Shown: piece by piece, positions 7,218 through 14,277 of the stretch
Layout: each line of letters starts with the position of its first letter
Position numbering within the stretch: position 1 is the first letter of the stretch
DNA from: an uncultured Alistipes sp.
Lineage (GTDB): Bacteria > Bacteroidota > Bacteroidia > Bacteroidales > Rikenellaceae
Reading direction: 5' to 3'
Length of the DNA stretch: 14,277 nt
Assembly (NCBI GenBank): GCA_934754975.1
Contig: CAKVKI010000037.1
Coordinates: 1 to 14,277 of the forward strand
The notes under the pieces: model-generated
Seen by the model: only the letters and a program-made list of their open reading frames with translations
Told to the model about the DNA's origin: nothing
Database searches by the model: none
Program-made: the position numbers and the translations under genes

Positions 7218-8585
7218 ATGCAACAGAAAATCCTCTTGCCGTTGCTGGCGCCGCTCGTTGCCGGGTGCGCCCAGAAAGCCCATGCTGCCGAAAAACAGGA
7301 CCCTTCGCGTCCCAACATCCTGCTCATTGTCGCCGACGACGTCAGCTATTACGACCTCGGCTGTTACGGAGCGGTGAACAACGCGACCCCCAACATCGAC
7401 CGTCTCGCACACGAAGGCATGCAGTTCACCAGCGCTTTCAACTCCTCGTCGATGAGCACCCCCACCCGCCACAGTCTCTATACGGGCATGTACCCGATGA
7501 AAAACGGCGGTTACGCCAACCACAGCGCCGTACGCGAAGACGTGCTGACGATGCCTGTCTACATGCGCCAGCTGGGTTACCGCTGCGGTCTGGCCGGCAA
7601 ATGGCACATCCGTCCCGAATATATCTTTTCGTTCGAAACCGTCCCCGGCTTCAAGAAAAACTGCCTGAATCCCGATCCGTCGTACACGCTCGACGGCGTG
7701 CGCGAATTCATCAACCGCAGCGAAGAGCAGCCTTTCTGCCTTGTGCTGGCCTCGATCAACGCCCACCTGCCATGGACGGGCGGCGATCCGTCGGTCTTCG
7801 ACCGCGCGGCGCTCAAACTGCCGCCCCAGATGATGGACACGCCCGAAACGCGCGATATTTACGCCCGCTATCTGGCCGAAGTCACGCTGCTCGACCAGGA
7901 GGTCGGCGACATGATCCGCCTGCTCGAAGAGCGCGGCATTTACGACAATACGCTCATCATCTTCATTTCGGAGCAGGGAACCGAAATCGCCGGGGCCAAG
8001 TGGACCAACTGGCAGGCTGGCGTGAAGTCGGGCATGCTGGCCAAATGGGGCGGGCACATCGCTCCGGGATCGAAAACCGACGCCATCGTGCAGTACGAGG
8101 ACATCCTGCCCACGCTGATCGACGCGGCCAGCGGCAAACGCCCGAAAGATATGGACGGCTACAGCATCCGCAAGGTTCTCCACGGCAAAACCGACAAGCA
8201 CCGCAAGTACGCCTTCTCACAGACCTGCATGGTCCCGGAAGGGGCTTCGTACCCTATCCGTTCAGCCAGCGACGGCAGGTACAAACTCATCCATAACCTC
8301 AACTACACGCACCCCTATGCCGTGAAACACATCGAGAACAAGGAATGGTTCGACACATGGCGCAGAAAATCCAATGCCGATCCGGTTTCGCACCACATCT
8401 GGGAACGTTACAAGAACCGGCCCGAATACGAGTTGTATGACATCGAGGCCGATCCGTTCGAGATGACCAACCTTTACGGACAGGAGCAGTACGCCAAAGT
8501 CGCCGAAAAGCTCAAGAAACAGCTGGTGAAGTGGATGACCGACCAGAAAGACCCCGGACTCGCATCAGACAGGGAACTCGAATAA
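7218..8585 (+). CDS. Sulfatase lipoprotein, sulfamidase-like (S1_8-like), Ser-type
   Basis: A 455-residue sulfatase. The N-terminus (LLPLLAPLVAGC) ends in a good lipobox, so C17 is probably lipidated and the enzyme membrane-anchored. D40-D41 give part of the calcium site. The formylglycine residue is S80 in STPTR (80-84), a Ser-type motif. K128 and H130 (GKWHIRPE) and H183 follow. PTRHSLYTGMYPMKNGGYA-type spacing and GKWH-x-RPE resemble N-sulfoglucosamine sulfohydrolase (SGSH). At the second metal site the usual DNG or DHG is replaced by SEQG (E252, Q253), followed by KWTNW. It is first in an operon with another sulfatase (21 bp gap). The substrate is unresolved; the sulfamidase resemblance is structural, and the EQG variant may define a different subfamily. 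Confidence 0.9.
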   Translation: MQQKILLPLLAPLVAGCAQKAHAAEKQDPSRPNILLIVADDVSYYDLGCYGAVNNATPNIDRLAHEGMQFTSAFNSSSMSTPTRHSLYTGMYPMKNGGYANHSAVREDVLTMPVYMRQLGYRCGLAGKWHIRPEYIFSFETVPGFKKNCLNPDPSYTLDGVREFINRSEEQPFCLVLASINAHLPWTGGDPSVFDRAALKLPPQMMDTPETRDIYARYLAEVTLLDQEVGDMIRLLEERGIYDNTLIIFISEQGTEIAGAKWTNWQAGVKSGMLAKWGGHIAPGSKTDAIVQYEDILPTLIDAASGKRPKDMDGYSIRKVLHGKTDKHRKYAFSQTCMVPEGASYPIRSASDGRYKLIHNLNYTHPYAVKHIENKEWFDTWRRKSNADPVSHHIWERYKNRPEYELYDIEADPFEMTNLYGQEQYAKVAEKLKKQLVKWMTDQKDPGLASDRELE

Positions 8586-8606
8586 CAGCCTGAAAAAACT
8601 ACGACC

Positions 8607-10370
8607 ATGAACGACAACCGGATATTCTGCGTCCTGACGGGCGCGGCGGCACTGGGTTCGTCGGCGACCGCGGCCGCTGAAACTCCCGCCCTCAAGGCCG
8701 GCAAAGAGCCGCAGCGCCCCAACATCATCCTGATAATGACCGACGACATGGGCTTTTCGGACATAGGCTGCTACGGCGGCCTGATCGAAACGCCCAGTCT
8801 CGACCGGCTGGCTGCGGACGGACTCCGCTACATGCAGTTCTACAACGTGGGCCGCAGCTGCCCCACGCGCGCATCGCTGATGACGGGACTCTATCCCCAC
8901 CAGGCCGGGCTGGGACACATGATCCACGACCGGGGCGAGGAGGGCTACCGGGGCGAGATCAACCACAACTGCGTCACGATCGGCGAAGTACTCCGCGATG
9001 CCGGTTATCATACGCTGCTGTCGGGCAAGTGGCACCTGAGCCGCTACCTCAACGAAGACGAGGATATCTCGAACTGGCCCCTGCAGCGCGGATTCGATAA
9101 GTTTTACGGAATCATCCACGGCGCATGCAGCTACTACGACCCCTTCACGCTGACGCGCGGCAACAAGCGCATCACGCCGCTGTCGGACCCCGAATACAGG
9201 AACGAGCGTTTCTACTTCACGGACGCCATCACCGACAACGCCATCGAATTTATCCACGGCGCGACGCAGCAGGACGACCGTCCCTACTTCCTCTACCTGG
9301 CCTATACGGCGGCGCACTGGCCGATGCAGGCGTTCGAAGAGGACGTGCAGAAATACAAGGGCAAATTCGACAAGGGCTGGGACGTGCTGCGCAGGGAGAA
9401 GTACGACGCCATGGTACGCGCCGGAATCATCGACCCGCAGTGGGACCAGACGCCCCGCGACGGCATTCCGGCATGGGGCAGCCTAACGGAGAAGCAGAAG
9501 CGGTTCGAAATCCGCCGCATGATGGTCTATGCCGCCATGGTATCGCGTATGGATATGAACGTCGGACGGCTGGTCGATTACCTGAACCGCACGGGGCAGA
9601 TCGACAATACGGTCATCCTCTTCCTGCAGGACAACGGCGCCTGCGCCGAAGATTTTCTCTCGAAAGGGCGCATCCGCATGGTGCCGCTGCCCAACGGGGC
9701 TTCGACCGGTCCGATGGACGACGATGAGTTCATCCCCGACATGATTCCGTTCAAGAACCGCAAGGGCCAGGATGTCTGGATGGGCGAAGGACTCGTCATG
9801 GGCGCCGACACTACGTGGGGTTCGTACGGCAAAGGCTGGGCCAACGTCAGCAACGTCCCCTTCCGCGAGTATAAACACTGGGTACACGAGGGCGGAGTAG
9901 CTACGCCGCTGATCGTACACTGGCCCGCAGGGATCAAGGCCAGGAACGACACTCGCCGGCAGCCGTCGCACCTGATCGACATCATGGCCACGTGCATCGA
10001 CCTGGCGAACGCAAATTACCCCGCGGAATACCACGGCAACAGGATCAAACCGCTCGAAGGCCGTTCGCTCGTGCCCACGTTCAGGGACAGGGACGCCGAA
10101 CTCGACCGCGAAGCGATCTACTTCGAACACGAAGGCAACCGCGCTGTGCGCATGGGCAAATGGAAACTGGTCTCCAAGACCGGCCGCTATACCGACTGGA
10201 TTCCGACGCCGTTCGGCAAATGGGAACTTTACGACATGGAAAAAGACCGTACCGAGATGCACGACCTGTCGGCCCGGCATCCCGAGCTGGTGAAGCAGAT
10301 GGCCGGCATGTGGGACGCATACGCCCACCGGGCCAATGTCTTCCCGCTGCCCAAGAGCCGCATTCAGTAA
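8607..10370 (+). CDS. Arylsulfatase, S1_4-like (AtsA type), Ser-type
   Basis: A 587-residue exported sulfatase. Residues 1-24 look like a signal peptide ending in AAA before E25. The calcium site is D46-D47 (MTDDMGFSD) plus D342-N343 (QDNG). The formylglycine residue is S84 in SCPTR (84-88); the Cys at 85 is the variable position, so this is a Ser-type enzyme. K141 and H143 (GKWHL), H237 and the block YKHWVHEGGVATPLIVHWP (423-441) are typical of the long AtsA-like S1_4 group, which also explains the larger size. Some S1_4 enzymes from Bacteroides act on sulfated galactose in mucin; that substrate is only a suggestion here. It lies 21 bp after the preceding sulfatase and 20 bp before the lipoprotein mutarotase, in one operon. 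Confidence 0.93.
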   Translation: MNDNRIFCVLTGAAALGSSATAAAETPALKAGKEPQRPNIILIMTDDMGFSDIGCYGGLIETPSLDRLAADGLRYMQFYNVGRSCPTRASLMTGLYPHQAGLGHMIHDRGEEGYRGEINHNCVTIGEVLRDAGYHTLLSGKWHLSRYLNEDEDISNWPLQRGFDKFYGIIHGACSYYDPFTLTRGNKRITPLSDPEYRNERFYFTDAITDNAIEFIHGATQQDDRPYFLYLAYTAAHWPMQAFEEDVQKYKGKFDKGWDVLRREKYDAMVRAGIIDPQWDQTPRDGIPAWGSLTEKQKRFEIRRMMVYAAMVSRMDMNVGRLVDYLNRTGQIDNTVILFLQDNGACAEDFLSKGRIRMVPLPNGASTGPMDDDEFIPDMIPFKNRKGQDVWMGEGLVMGADTTWGSYGKGWANVSNVPFREYKHWVHEGGVATPLIVHWPAGIKARNDTRRQPSHLIDIMATCIDLANANYPAEYHGNRIKPLEGRSLVPTFRDRDAELDREAIYFEHEGNRAVRMGKWKLVSKTGRYTDWIPTPFGKWELYDMEKDRTEMHDLSARHPELVKQMAGMWDAYAHRANVFPLPKSRIQ

Positions 10371-10390
10371 CCAATCATAACCCGACGAAA

Positions 10391-11545
10391 ATGAACAGAA
10401 ACCTATGTATCCTGACCGTCGCCGCGGCACTCGCCTCGTGCGACGGCGCACAAAAGCCCGGCAAAGGCGTGGAACTTATCGACGCATCGGCATTCCGGAC
10501 CGAAATCGCGGGCAAGCCCGTTTCGCTCTACACCCTGCAGAACGCAAACGGCATGGCCGTGCAGATCACCAATTACGGCGCCCGTATCGTCGCCCTGTGG
10601 GCGCCGTCGGCCGACGGGACCTTCAAAGACGTGGTCTGGGGCTTCGACACCATCGACGGCTATCTCCAAACGGCCGACAAATACTGCGGCCCCGTCGTGG
10701 GCCGCTACGGCAACCGCATCGGCAAAGGCCGCTTCACGCTCGACGGCAAGGAGTACCAACTGACGATCAACAACGGCGAAAACCACCTGCACGGAGGTAC
10801 GGGCGGGTTCGAAGCGCGCGTATGGAACGGCCGCGAAACAGTGGACAAACAGGGCAATCCCGCCGTCGAAATGACCTACCGTTCGGCGGACGGCGAAGAG
10901 GGATACCCCGGCAACCTCGACATCGCGGTGACCTACTCGCTGACTCCGGCCAACGAACTGGTGATCGACTACCAAGCCACGACCGACGCGCCGACGATCG
11001 TGAACCCCACGAGCCACGTCTATTACAACCTGCACGGCACGTCGGAAAAATCGACCGACTCGCACCTGCTGACCATTCATGCAGGCCATTTCACGCCGAC
11101 CGACGCAGGGCTGATCCCCACGGGTGAAATCCGCCCGGTGGAGGGTACGCCGCTCGACTTCCGCACCCCGACGGCCATCGGCGCACGGCTGGGGCCGCCG
11201 CTGACTTACGAACCGCTGGTATTCGGCAACGGCTACGACCACAACTGGGCGCTGGACAAACCCACCCCCAAGGCCGTGACACTGGCGGCAGAAGTGTACG
11301 AGCCTTCGACCGGCATCCGGATGAAGATTCTCACCGACCAGCCCGGATTCCAGTTCTATGCAGGACAGGGCATGGACGGCAGGGAGGCCGGCAAACGCGG
11401 CGACCGCCACAACTACCGCTCGGGGCTGGCCCTCGAAACGCAGAATTTCCCCGACGCCCCTAACCACGACAACTTTCCGTCGCCGGTACTGCGTCCGGGC
11501 GAAGTTTACACCCAACACACCGTTTACGCCTTCGAGGTGGAATAA
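10391..11545 (+). CDS. galM: Aldose 1-epimerase, exported lipoprotein form
   Basis: A 384-residue mutarotase with an export signal. The N-terminus MNRNLCILTVAAALASC carries a lipobox (LASC), so C17 is probably lipidated. Motifs in order: GRYGNRI (104-110), ENHLHGG with H134, NPTSHVYYNL with catalytic acid H209, GYDHNW with D283, and ALETQNFPDAPN with catalytic base E349. The start at 10391 is chosen because the lipoprotein signal begins there and an A-rich leader precedes it. The frame stays open upstream only as an overlap with the sulfatase gene. It is last in the operon and followed by a strong terminator. It would equilibrate anomers of sugars released outside the cytoplasm, complementing the cytosolic homologue at 4694-5767. 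Confidence 0.94.
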   Translation: MNRNLCILTVAAALASCDGAQKPGKGVELIDASAFRTEIAGKPVSLYTLQNANGMAVQITNYGARIVALWAPSADGTFKDVVWGFDTIDGYLQTADKYCGPVVGRYGNRIGKGRFTLDGKEYQLTINNGENHLHGGTGGFEARVWNGRETVDKQGNPAVEMTYRSADGEEGYPGNLDIAVTYSLTPANELVIDYQATTDAPTIVNPTSHVYYNLHGTSEKSTDSHLLTIHAGHFTPTDAGLIPTGEIRPVEGTPLDFRTPTAIGARLGPPLTYEPLVFGNGYDHNWALDKPTPKAVTLAAEVYEPSTGIRMKILTDQPGFQFYAGQGMDGREAGKRGDRHNYRSGLALETQNFPDAPNHDNFPSPVLRPGEVYTQHTVYAFEVE

Positions 11546-11564
11546 CGGAGATCACCGGCAGAGA

Positions 11565-11601
11565 ACCGGGACTGCGGCACAGGCCGCGGTCCCGGTTTTT
11601 T
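11565..11601 (+). terminator. Strong intrinsic terminator of the sulfatase-galM operon
   Basis: ACCGGGAC, one wobble pair, then GCGGC (11565-11578) pairs with GCCGC, the wobble partner and GTCCCGGT (11583-11596) around a 4-base loop ACAG. Six T (11596-11601) complete a 14-bp-stem rho-independent terminator. It starts 19 bp after the galM stop and separates this operon from the kinase gene. Confidence 0.93.
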
Positions 11602-11655
11602 CGCCGTTCGCCGCAAAAACCTCCCCGCACCCGCAAGACATGCCGGAAAAACCGT

Positions 11656-11663
11656 TATCTTCG
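11656..11663 (+). promoter_or_regulatory. Possible -7 box of the sugar kinase gene
   Basis: TATCTTCG differs by one base from TAnnTTTG and lies 17 bp before the kinase ATG. No -33 box is visible. It is plausible mainly because a strong terminator precedes it and the gene needs its own promoter. Confidence 0.4.
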
Positions 11664-11680
11664 CAGTAAACCGAAACGGT

Positions 11681-12607
11681 ATGAACGACACAACCGACTC
11701 AAACGTACAGTGGATCGCCGGCATCGGCGAAGCCCTGTGGGACATACTGCCCGAAGGCAGGAAAATCGGCGGCGCGCCGGCGAATTTCGCGTACCATGTA
11801 TCGCAGTTCGGATACCGGAGCTGCGCGGTCAGCGCCGTGGGCGACGACGAACCCGGACACGAACTGCGCAGGCAGCTCTGCGAACGGGGAGTCTGCTGCG
11901 CCCTCGAAACGGTTCCCTATCCCACCGGAACCGTAGCGGTCACGCTCGACGGAGCCGGAATTCCGAGCTATGAAATCCGGGAGCAGGTCGCCTGGGACAA
12001 CATCCCGTTCACGCCCGAGCTGGAGGCGTTGGCGCGCCGGACGCGGGCCGTCTGCTTCGGGTCGCTGGCACAGCGTGGCGCCGTGTCCCGGCAGACCGTT
12101 CTCCGGTTTCTGGAAACGATGCCCGACATGACGGGACATTACAAAATCTTCGACATCAACCTGCGGCAGCATTTCTACTCACAAGAGATAATCCACGATT
12201 CGCTCTGCCGCTGCAATATCCTGAAAATAAACGACGAGGAGCTGACCGTCGTAAGCCGGATGTTCGGCATACGAGCGCAGGAGCCGCAGGAGCAGTGCCG
12301 CGCCCTGCTCGAAAAATACGGACTCCGCACCGTAATACTCACCTGCGGCGCCGTCGGCAGCCATGTATTCACTCCGGACGGCATGTCGTACGTCGCCACG
12401 CCGCACGTCGAAGTGGCCGATACCGTCGGTGCGGGAGATTCGTTCACGGCGGCTTTCGTCTCGGCGCTGCTGGCCGGGCAGCAGATCGGCGAAGCGCACC
12501 GGCTGGCCGTCGACGTCTCGGCCTACGTCTGCACCTGCCACGGCGCGATGCCGAAACTGCCGGAGCGGTTCACCGCGCGGATCAGGGAGGATATGCATAC
12601 TCTTTAA
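11681..12607 (+). CDS. PfkB-family carbohydrate kinase, fructokinase-like
   Basis: A 308-residue cytoplasmic ribokinase-fold kinase that phosphorylates a sugar with ATP. The N-terminal substrate motif is GEALWDILPEGRKIGGAPANFA-like, with the GGAPAN stretch at 30-35 typical of fructokinases. The C-terminal signature DTVGAGDS (247-254) carries the catalytic base D253 and the anion hole. N160 in FDINLRQ and E187 in INDEE also fit the family. The length is normal. It is a separate unit behind a strong terminator and ends in a perfect 36-bp palindrome, so a functional link to the sulfatase locus is not shown by operon structure. Fructose is the best-guess substrate; other hexoses or pentoses are possible. 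Confidence 0.9.
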   Translation: MNDTTDSNVQWIAGIGEALWDILPEGRKIGGAPANFAYHVSQFGYRSCAVSAVGDDEPGHELRRQLCERGVCCALETVPYPTGTVAVTLDGAGIPSYEIREQVAWDNIPFTPELEALARRTRAVCFGSLAQRGAVSRQTVLRFLETMPDMTGHYKIFDINLRQHFYSQEIIHDSLCRCNILKINDEELTVVSRMFGIRAQEPQEQCRALLEKYGLRTVILTCGAVGSHVFTPDGMSYVATPHVEVADTVGAGDSFTAAFVSALLAGQQIGEAHRLAVDVSAYVCTCHGAMPKLPERFTARIREDMHTL

Positions 12608-12645
12608 AGAGTTCCGGCACACGTAAGGCCAAAAAATTATCAGAT

Positions 12646-12681
12646 AATGCAGGCGGCGGTCAATTGACCGCCGCCTGCATT
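12646..12681. terminator. Perfect 36-bp palindrome after the kinase gene
   Basis: The two halves starting AATGCAGGCGGCGG at 12646 are exactly inverted about the centre between 12663 and 12664 (core GGTCAATTGACC). Transcribed, it would form a very stable GC-rich hairpin 38 bp after the kinase stop. The T run on the plus side is short (ATTTGG), but on the minus side it is flanked by AATTTTTT. A transcription end or mRNA stabiliser is most likely. Confidence 0.65.
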
Positions 12682-12821
12682 TGGTACCTATCCGGAACCT
12701 TTCGTCCCCCAATAGCGGATTTAAGGGTTCGGCATGGGCGGATAGCATCAGGGCAGGATCCGTACGGGTGCAACTCATTATTATTGATGACGTTCAGCAT
12801 GCAATTTACCAAGATATGGCG

Positions 12822-12853
12822 ATTGCTGCATATTCCGGGGCGGTATACTTTTG
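12822..12853 (+). promoter_or_regulatory. Predicted promoter of the TonB-dependent receptor
   Basis: ATTG (12822-12825), exactly 20 bp, then TACTTTTG (12846-12853) match the Bacteroidetes promoter pattern, with a perfect TAnnTTTG. Transcription would start near 12858, leaving a leader of about 14 nt before the ATG at 12872. Confidence 0.75.
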
Positions 12854-12871
12854 TCCCGTGAAAACAGAATT

Positions 12872-14277
12872 ATGCGCCGACTCCTGAAATATTTGCTATT
12901 TGTCCTGCTGCCCGCGTACGCCTGCGGACAGTCCGGCCGGCCCAACGCCGGGATTACGTTCGAAGTTACCGACTCCCTGCGCAATCCGCTGGCGTATGCC
13001 ACGGTAGTGCTGAAGCCCGTCTCGGGAACAGGAAAGGCCTACGCAACGACGACCGATGAAGCGGGCCGGGCCCGCTTCACCCTGCCCGCGAACACCTATA
13101 ATGCGGATATTTCATACATCGGCTACGTCTCCCGGCGGACAGTCGTGCAGCCCGTCGGCGGCGGCGACATGCTGCAAATCGTCCGGCTCCGGACGAGCGA
13201 CACGCAGATCCGCGACGTCGTAATCACGGGCACCCAGGTGCGGGGACCGGTCTCGGGAGTGCATATCGGCCGGAAGGCGATGAACCACATCCAGCCGTCG
13301 AGCTTCGGGGACCTGCTCGAACTGCTGCCCGGCGGACGGGCTTCCGATCCCTCGTTTTCCTCCTCGAACCATATTCATCTGCGCGAGACAGGAATTTCGA
13401 ACAGCGATTATCAGACCTCGTCGCTCGGCGTTTCGTTCGTCATGGACGGAATCCCGATGTCGAACGACGCAGGCATGGCCTATAATTCGGGAACGGCCAC
13501 CGGCAACAACATTTCACTGAACAGGGGCGTCGATATGCGCACGATGCCGACCGACGAAATCGCATCGGTGGAGATTCAGCAGGGCATTCCGTCGGTCGAA
13601 TACGGCGACCTGACGAGCGGACTGGTCAAAATCAAACGCAAGGAGGGCGGCCGCAACCTCGAAGCCCGCTTCAAAGCGGACCTGGGAAGCCAGTTGTTCT
13701 ACGTCGGCAAAGGGTTCGAATGGGGCGCCCCGGCCGATCTGCTGACGATGAACGTCGGCGCAACGTGGCTCGGCTCCCACGCCGATCCGCGCAACACGCG
13801 CCAGAATTACCGGCGCGCGACCGGATCGTGGCGCATGAAGAAACGCTGGGAGAGCGCATCGGCCTATCGCTATACGCTGGGCGGATCGCTCGATTACACC
13901 GGCTCGTTCGACCGCGAAAAAAGCGACCGGGACATCGACGAAGGGCCGACGGGCCGCCCCATCGAACGCTATAAAGCGAGTTACAACAACGTCGTCGCGG
14001 GGCTCAATTTCACCGCCGAGTCCAAGGGAGCGGGCTTTTTCCGCAGTTTCGATTTTTCGGCCTCCGTCTCTTCGGAGTCCGATCGGACCGACCGCTGGCG
14101 TTACCGGACGAACAGCGGCAACGTTCCGATACGCACGGCGGTCGAAGAGGGCGTTTTCGACATGGAAGTACTCCCGGTCCGTTATGAAGCGACCCTGCAG
14201 GTGGACAACAAACCGTTCTATGCCAACGCCAAGGCGGCAGCCCTGCTGGGAGCCGACACCCCGCTGAGCCGCAATAC
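12872..14277 (+). CDS. TonB-dependent outer-membrane receptor, N-terminal part
   Basis: The frame is open from ATG 12872 to the window end (468 codons visible), so the gene is cut at its 3' side. Residues 4-18 (LLKYLLFVLLPAYAC) are a signal peptide. Residues about 27-108 form a CarboxypepD_reg-like beta-sandwich (PLAYATVVLKP, DEAGRARFTLP, ISYIGYVS). Residues about 112-258 form the plug, with DVVITGT, VMDGIPMSND and SVEIQQGIPSVEYGDLTSG. The start of the beta-barrel follows. The protein would import a ligand across the outer membrane using TonB energy. It lacks the SusC-style start and no SusD gene is visible, so it may be a FecA/CirA-like importer rather than a glycan SusC. It has its own promoter, so its link to the sulfatase genes is uncertain. 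The ligand is unknown. Confidence 0.9.
   Translation, partial: MRRLLKYLLFVLLPAYACGQSGRPNAGITFEVTDSLRNPLAYATVVLKPVSGTGKAYATTTDEAGRARFTLPANTYNADISYIGYVSRRTVVQPVGGGDMLQIVRLRTSDTQIRDVVITGTQVRGPVSGVHIGRKAMNHIQPSSFGDLLELLPGGRASDPSFSSSNHIHLRETGISNSDYQTSSLGVSFVMDGIPMSNDAGMAYNSGTATGNNISLNRGVDMRTMPTDEIASVEIQQGIPSVEYGDLTSGLVKIKRKEGGRNLEARFKADLGSQLFYVGKGFEWGAPADLLTMNVGATWLGSHADPRNTRQNYRRATGSWRMKKRWESASAYRYTLGGSLDYTGSFDREKSDRDIDEGPTGRPIERYKASYNNVVAGLNFTAESKGAGFFRSFDFSASVSSESDRTDRWRYRTNSGNVPIRTAVEEGVFDMEVLPVRYEATLQVDNKPFYANAKAAALLGADTPLSRN

Noticed and set aside
11677..11683. Operator half-site CGGTATG at the kinase start codon, and CGGTATAC at 12841-12848 over the receptor promoter
   Set aside because: Only half of the palindrome is present, without the ACC partner or the 10-bp offset copy. 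Seven- to eight-base matches are expected by chance.
12682..12821. Possible riboswitch or small gene before the TonB receptor
   Set aside because: No conserved riboswitch core or convincing start-stop frame is visible. The receptor promoter lies downstream of this stretch, so it would not be in the leader.

Overview
The window looks like a polysaccharide-degradation locus of a G+C-rich gut Bacteroidetes; Alistipes or another Rikenellaceae is the best guess. The coding DNA is visibly G+C-rich. The genes lack Shine-Dalgarno sequences and instead have short A-rich leaders. Several promoters carry the Bacteroidetes -7 box TAnnTTTG. The gene content (many sulfatases, a GH51 arabinofuranosidase, exported mutarotase lipoprotein, TonB-dependent receptor with a CarboxypepD_reg-like front domain) fits the phylum. 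The genus is inferred, not demonstrated.

Layout. (1) Positions 1-4439, plus strand: the 3' end of an S1_7-like sulfatase, a large secreted GH51 alpha-L-arabinofuranosidase, and an arylsulfatase A-like sulfatase, with 16 and 13 bp gaps, so one operon. (2) Positions 4440-4693: a repeat-rich spacer ending in a strong bidirectional terminator, shared with the convergent gene that follows. (3) Positions 4694-5767, minus strand: a cytoplasmic aldose 1-epimerase. (4) Positions 6018-6995, plus strand: a GntR-HTH regulator with a LacI-type sugar-sensing domain, divergent from the epimerase. (5) Positions 7218-11545: an operon of sulfatase lipoprotein, S1_4-like sulfatase and lipoprotein aldose 1-epimerase, closed by a textbook intrinsic terminator. 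(6) Positions 11681-12607: a PfkB-type, fructokinase-like sugar kinase. (7) From 12872 to the window end: the 5' part of a TonB-dependent outer-membrane receptor with its own good promoter.

How the parts fit. Sulfatases remove sulfate esters, the arabinofuranosidase trims arabinose, and two mutarotases (one exported, one cytosolic) equilibrate the released sugars. This suggests use of a sulfated, possibly arabinose-containing glycan; the actual substrate cannot be read from the sequence. All three sulfatases whose active site is visible are Ser-type, so they need an anaerobic sulfatase-maturating radical SAM enzyme encoded elsewhere.

The most informative non-coding signal is a 16-bp near-palindrome (TATATACCGGTATGTA). 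It is identical in the two intergenic regions that flank the regulator gene. In each case a weaker copy lies exactly 10 bp closer to the promoter, and the pair sits at nearly the same distance from a TATATTTG -7 box. It probably marks the operators of the GntR/LacI-type regulator, linking the cytosolic epimerase and the right-hand sulfatase operon into one regulon.
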